In this document: piece by piece, positions 13,309 through 15,630 of the stretch
Layout of the letters: each line of letters opens with the position of its first letter
Numbering within the stretch: the stretch's first letter is position 1
NCBI GenBank assembly: GCA_031406795.1
Contig: JANOHV010000004.1
Span: 1 to 15,630, forward strand
Direction: 5' to 3'
Source of the DNA: DATDCY01 sp031406795 [NCBI: Candidatus Rokuibacteriota bacterium]
Lineage (GTDB): Bacteria; JAUVQV01
Length of the DNA stretch: 15,630 nucleotides
Translations under genes and position numbers: made by a program
Notes under the pieces: generated by a model
What the model saw: the letters and a program-made list of their open reading frames with translations, nothing else
Database searches by the model: none
What the model was told of the DNA's origin: nothing

Positions 13309-15137
13309 CCAGTCACTCCCCCCACGTGCTGTTCGCGCCGGCCGACGGGCGCTGACGCGGCTGCGTCGGCCTCGTGAAGCCTCTTCTCCAGAAGCACTTT
13401 TTCGAGCGTGAGCCCGGCCTGCAGGAGAAAGAGTTCAAGCGCCCGCGTGCCGGCGACGGTCCGCTGCTCGGGGAGGTTGTCCCCGTAAAGAACGACGCGC
13501 ACCTTGCCGCCGGAGACCAGCGGCAACGCCACGGCGTCCGCGGGAGTCTTCCCGCCCAGCTGGTCCAGCAGCGCCTGGTTCCAGGCTCCGGGCGCAAGCG
13601 GACCCGACACCGAGGCGCGCAGACGAACCACCGACTCGAGGATCGAGGGTTCCTCGAGGGGGACGGCGAACCCGCGGATGCCCCGGCGGTCGGGCCCACC
13701 CGCGACTTCCACGCCGAAGCCGCCGAGTCCGACGGCCTTGCCCCCCTTCACGACGAAGAGCACGGCCCGGTTGAGGAGTTCGGCGGCAAAACGCAGGATC
13801 AGCAAGCCGATCTCGCTGGTGGCCCGGGGATTCTGCAGTTCCTCGATCATCTCGCGCAGCAGCGCCATCTCCCCCGGCGCGAGGTCGGCGCCGGCCACGG
13901 CGCTTTCCTGCCGGGCGAGGGCGGCGCAGGTCGCCGCGTGCGCCGCCAGCGCCCGCTCACGGTCGCTGCGGGCGGGCGCGCCGGCCGCGGCCGTCGCCGC
14001 TGCAGCGACGGGGGGCTTCGACGGCGCGGCGGCAGCCGGAGTCGGGACCGGAGTCCGCTCCGCGGGGGGCGGAGCGGGGAGCGGGGGCGCGGCAAGCTGC
14101 GAAGGCGCAGCCGACGACGCCACCTTCCCGGGCGGGACTCCTTCGCCGAGGAGGCTCGCCAGGTTCTCGAAGAACGTCTCGGTGCCCCCGCCACCGCCCG
14201 GTTTGAGCAGGAACTGTCCGCCCATTTCGAGCACCTGCGCCTTGACGTTTTCGTCCGGGTAGGCGGTCACGGCGACCACCTGAACCTCCGGGTGCGCCCG
14301 GCGCAACTTTTCCAGCAGTTCCAGGCCGCCGAGGAAGCCCTGGTTGTCGAGGGTCGGCATCACGATGTCGGCCGCGACCGCCGGCGGCACCCCGCTGCCG
14401 GCCTCCCGGTCGACTGCGGCGAGGCAGGCTGCCCCGGACTCGCAAATCACGACGCGGAACCCGATCCGCCCCAGGTAATCGCGGGCCATGCCCCGGAAGA
14501 GCGGGTCGTCGTCGACGAGGATCAGCGCCCGCCCGCCGCCGGCCTCCTCCTCGATGCCCGCGAAGGAGGTCTCGCCGGCCGCAGCGGCCGGAGCCTCGCT
14601 GGGCGCCGGGGCGGCCACCCGCTCCCGCGAACGCTCGTCCATCATCCGGGTCCCCTCGAGCACCAGCCACTGGGTGTCGATGCCGCGCTCCAGGATGAAG
14701 GCCTGCGGGTCGACACTGAACTCGCCGCGCCCCTTGATCTCGGCCAACTCGAAGCTGAACGTCCCCTCGCGCCAGGAGAGAAAGAAGACGATGGCGTCCT
14801 CGATCTGCTCCGTGACCACTTTCTCGAGCGCCGGCTCGTCGATCAGCTTCAGCTGGATGAGGATGGCGCCGAGCAGTTCCCGAGCACCGCCGGCGCGCTG
14901 GATCTCGAGCGCCTTCTTCAGGTCGTCGGGGCGCAGCAACCCGCGGGCGGTGAGCAGTTCGCCGAGGGACTTGCCCTGGCGCGGCGAAATGGTCTGGATG
15001 ACCTTGCCCTGCCGGATGATGATCTTGCCCTGCTGCCCTTCGCGCTCGAGCATCAGAATGCCGGACTTGCGGCTCAGGGAAACGATCTGCAGGATGTCGG
15101 GAAGCGAAAGATCCTCAAGGTTGCCGACCAGGCTCAT
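13305..15137 (-). CDS. PATAN (DUF4388)-REC protein with C-terminal GAF-like region
   Basis: Product of 610 residues and first gene of the operon. Residues about 1-165 are a PATAN/DUF4388 domain: MSLVGNLEDLSLPDILQIVS, then SGILMLEREGQQGKIIIRQGKVI, with a helical insert and a closing FFLSWREGTFSFEL. The insert (about 57-111) has two copies of a 24-residue motif resembling MshEN/GSPII_E N-terminal motifs. A linker leads to a REC domain (about 203-330) with Asp209-211, probable phosphoacceptor Asp257 in AADIVMP, Thr291 and Lys312. It has an extra NQGFLGG loop after the phosphoacceptor. A long Ala/Pro-rich linker (about 335-395) separates a C-terminal domain (about 420-590) with GAF-like alternation of strands and helices, ending LTLEKVLLEKRL. 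PATAN-REC proteins are known in cyanobacteria (PatA) and deltaproteobacteria as CheA outputs affecting motility or development. ATG 15137 has only a weak GGGGG site 11 nt upstream. Confidence 0.88.
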   Translation of the reverse strand: MSLVGNLEDLSLPDILQIVSLSRKSGILMLEREGQQGKIIIRQGKVIQTISPRQGKSLGELLTARGLLRPDDLKKALEIQRAGGARELLGAILIQLKLIDEPALEKVVTEQIEDAIVFFLSWREGTFSFELAEIKGRGEFSVDPQAFILERGIDTQWLVLEGTRMMDERSRERVAAPAPSEAPAAAAGETSFAGIEEEAGGGRALILVDDDPLFRGMARDYLGRIGFRVVICESGAACLAAVDREAGSGVPPAVAADIVMPTLDNQGFLGGLELLEKLRRAHPEVQVVAVTAYPDENVKAQVLEMGGQFLLKPGGGGGTETFFENLASLLGEGVPPGKVASSAAPSQLAAPPLPAPPPAERTPVPTPAAAAPSKPPVAAAATAAAGAPARSDRERALAAHAATCAALARQESAVAGADLAPGEMALLREMIEELQNPRATSEIGLLILRFAAELLNRAVLFVVKGGKAVGLGGFGVEVAGGPDRRGIRGFAVPLEEPSILESVVRLRASVSGPLAPGAWNQALLDQLGGKTPADAVALPLVSGGKVRVVLYGDNLPEQRTVAGTRALELFLLQAGLTLEKVLLEKRLHEADAAASAPVGRREQHVGGVTG

Positions 15138-15199
15138 GAAAAGTTCAACCCCCGAGCAAGCGCCTTCCCGTCACCCTGCAGTCCAAGCCGCAGTCTGAT

Positions 15200-15229
15200 G
15201 TTATAGCACTTCCCTCGCGAGGTTGTAAA
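15200..15229 (-). promoter_or_regulatory. Sigma70-type promoter of the chemosensory operon
   Basis: On the minus strand TTTACA (15229-15224; consensus TTGACA, five of six) is followed after 18 nt by TATAAC (15205-15200; consensus TATAAT, five of six). Transcription would begin near 15193, giving a leader of about 56 nt before ATG 15137. It sits just below the terminator of the upstream gene, so it probably opens the operon. The spacer contains a perfect 10-bp palindrome CCTCGCGAGG (15222-15213). Confidence 0.7.
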
Positions 15230-15246
15230 CGACGGGAGGCAGAAGC

Positions 15247-15281
15247 AAAAAGGCCCCGGGAGGGCGAACCCTCCCGGGGCC
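15247..15281 (-). terminator. Intrinsic terminator of the upstream outer-membrane protein gene
   Basis: A perfect 13-bp inverted repeat (GGCCCCGGGAGGG at 15252-15264 paired with 15269-15281) with a 4-nt loop. On the minus strand it is followed by TTTTT (15251-15247). It begins about 20 nt after the stop codon at 15302. It separates that gene from the chemosensory operon. Confidence 0.92.
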
Positions 15282-15301
15282 GGCGCTTGTGGCGCTTGAA
15301 G

Positions 15302-15630
15302 CTAGAACTTCACGTTCAGGCTGCCCATGACACCCAGGGGGTTGTCAACGTTGCCGAAGAAGTCCCCGGCCATCAGGTAGCCCGCGCCGCCCAGGAAGTA
15401 GACGTTGTCGGTGATGTTGTACACCGCGACCACGTCGACTTCGATGCCCAGCGGATCCGCCTTGATGGTGGCCGTGCCGACCTTGACATCCTCAAGCGCC
15501 TGCGCGTACACGCCGGCGAGAATGAGGGTGAAGCTCTTGGTCGGCTTGATCGTGAAGGCGGCCTTGCCGGCGAGCGCGTTGGTCACGCTGAAGTCCCGGC
15601 TGAAGTCGCTGGTGACCGCGTTGCCGCTCG
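15302..15630 (-). CDS. C-terminal part of an outer-membrane beta-barrel protein (partial)
   Basis: The frame is open to the window edge, so the true start lies outside. About 108 residues are visible. The sequence alternates hydrophobic and polar residues in strand-length blocks with turns (KAAFTIKPTKSFTLILAGVYAQAL, then IEVDVVAVYNITDNVYFLGGAGYLM). It ends VMGSLNVKF with C-terminal Phe, the signature recognised by the BAM assembly machinery. This fits the last few strands of a barrel. The specific porin or transporter family cannot be judged. GTG at 15586 is internal. The gene ends in a strong terminator and is probably unrelated in function to the operon downstream. Confidence 0.75.
   Translation of the reverse strand, partial: SGNAVTSDFSRDFSVTNALAGKAAFTIKPTKSFTLILAGVYAQALEDVKVGTATIKADPLGIEVDVVAVYNITDNVYFLGGAGYLMAGDFFGNVDNPLGVMGSLNVKF

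Noticed and set aside
15141-15146. GAACTT just before the PATAN-REC start as a third sigmaE promoter
   Set aside because: It lacks the leading GG and has no TCTGA/TCAAA-like box at 15-17 nt. It would also start inside the coding region.
13374-15206. Plus-strand 610-codon open frame opposite the PATAN-REC gene
   Set aside because: Same reason: the minus-strand product has recognisable PATAN and REC domains and the antisense product has none.

Overview
The window is a G+C-rich (roughly two thirds by eye) stretch of a Gram-negative bacterial chromosome. Every gene I can support is on the minus strand, so transcription runs from high to low coordinates. An RseB-like periplasmic protein, a two-PDZ HtrA protease and the end of an outer-membrane beta-barrel show a diderm envelope. 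The mix of PATAN (DUF4388)-REC, zinc-ribbon-REC and HEAT-repeat proteins inside a chemosensory operon is a style I associate with former Deltaproteobacteria (Geobacter/Desulfuromonas and myxobacterial relatives) and some uncultivated neighbours. That placement is an inference and is not decisive.

Layout in transcription order. (1) 15630-15302: 3' end of a gene for an outer-membrane beta-barrel protein, followed by a strong intrinsic terminator (15281-15247). (2) A sigma70-type promoter (15229-15200) opens a long chemosensory operon: PATAN-REC-GAF-like protein, CheY, CheA, CheW, zinc-ribbon-REC protein, HEAT-repeat protein, CheR, CheB, coiled-coil-GAF protein, second CheY. The first six genes overlap by 1-4 nt (ATGA, GTGA or TAATG junctions), so they are probably translationally coupled. 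Later junctions open to 19-85 nt. (3) From 3896 down lies an envelope-stress operon: an RpoE/AlgU-type ECF sigma factor, a membrane anti-sigma factor with a zinc-binding ZAS motif, an RseB/MucB-like periplasmic regulator, and an HtrA/DegP-type protease. This is the order of algU-mucA-mucB-mucD, without mucC.

How it works together. The chemosensory part has a complete phosphorelay core (HPt kinase CheA, coupling protein CheW, adaptation enzymes CheR and CheB, two stand-alone CheY receivers). It has no chemoreceptor, no CheD, CheX or CheZ and no flagellar gene in the window. Four accessory proteins could act as extra outputs or scaffolds. This suggests an alternative-output system (gene expression, pili, gliding or exopolysaccharide) rather than classical flagellar chemotaxis. 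The sigma module looks self-contained. GGAACTT boxes followed at correct spacing by TCTAA or TCAAT lie just before the sigma gene and just before htrA. This predicts that the sigma factor drives its own operon and gives the protease a separate promoter.

Most interesting points: the two matching sigmaE-type promoters; the conflict between the first of them and the apparent sigma start codon; tandem 24-residue MshEN-like motifs inside the PATAN protein; the zinc-ribbon-REC and HEAT proteins as unassigned parts of the signalling system; and the lack of a visible terminator between the chemosensory and envelope-stress operons. I saw no tRNA, rRNA, CRISPR array or insertion sequence.
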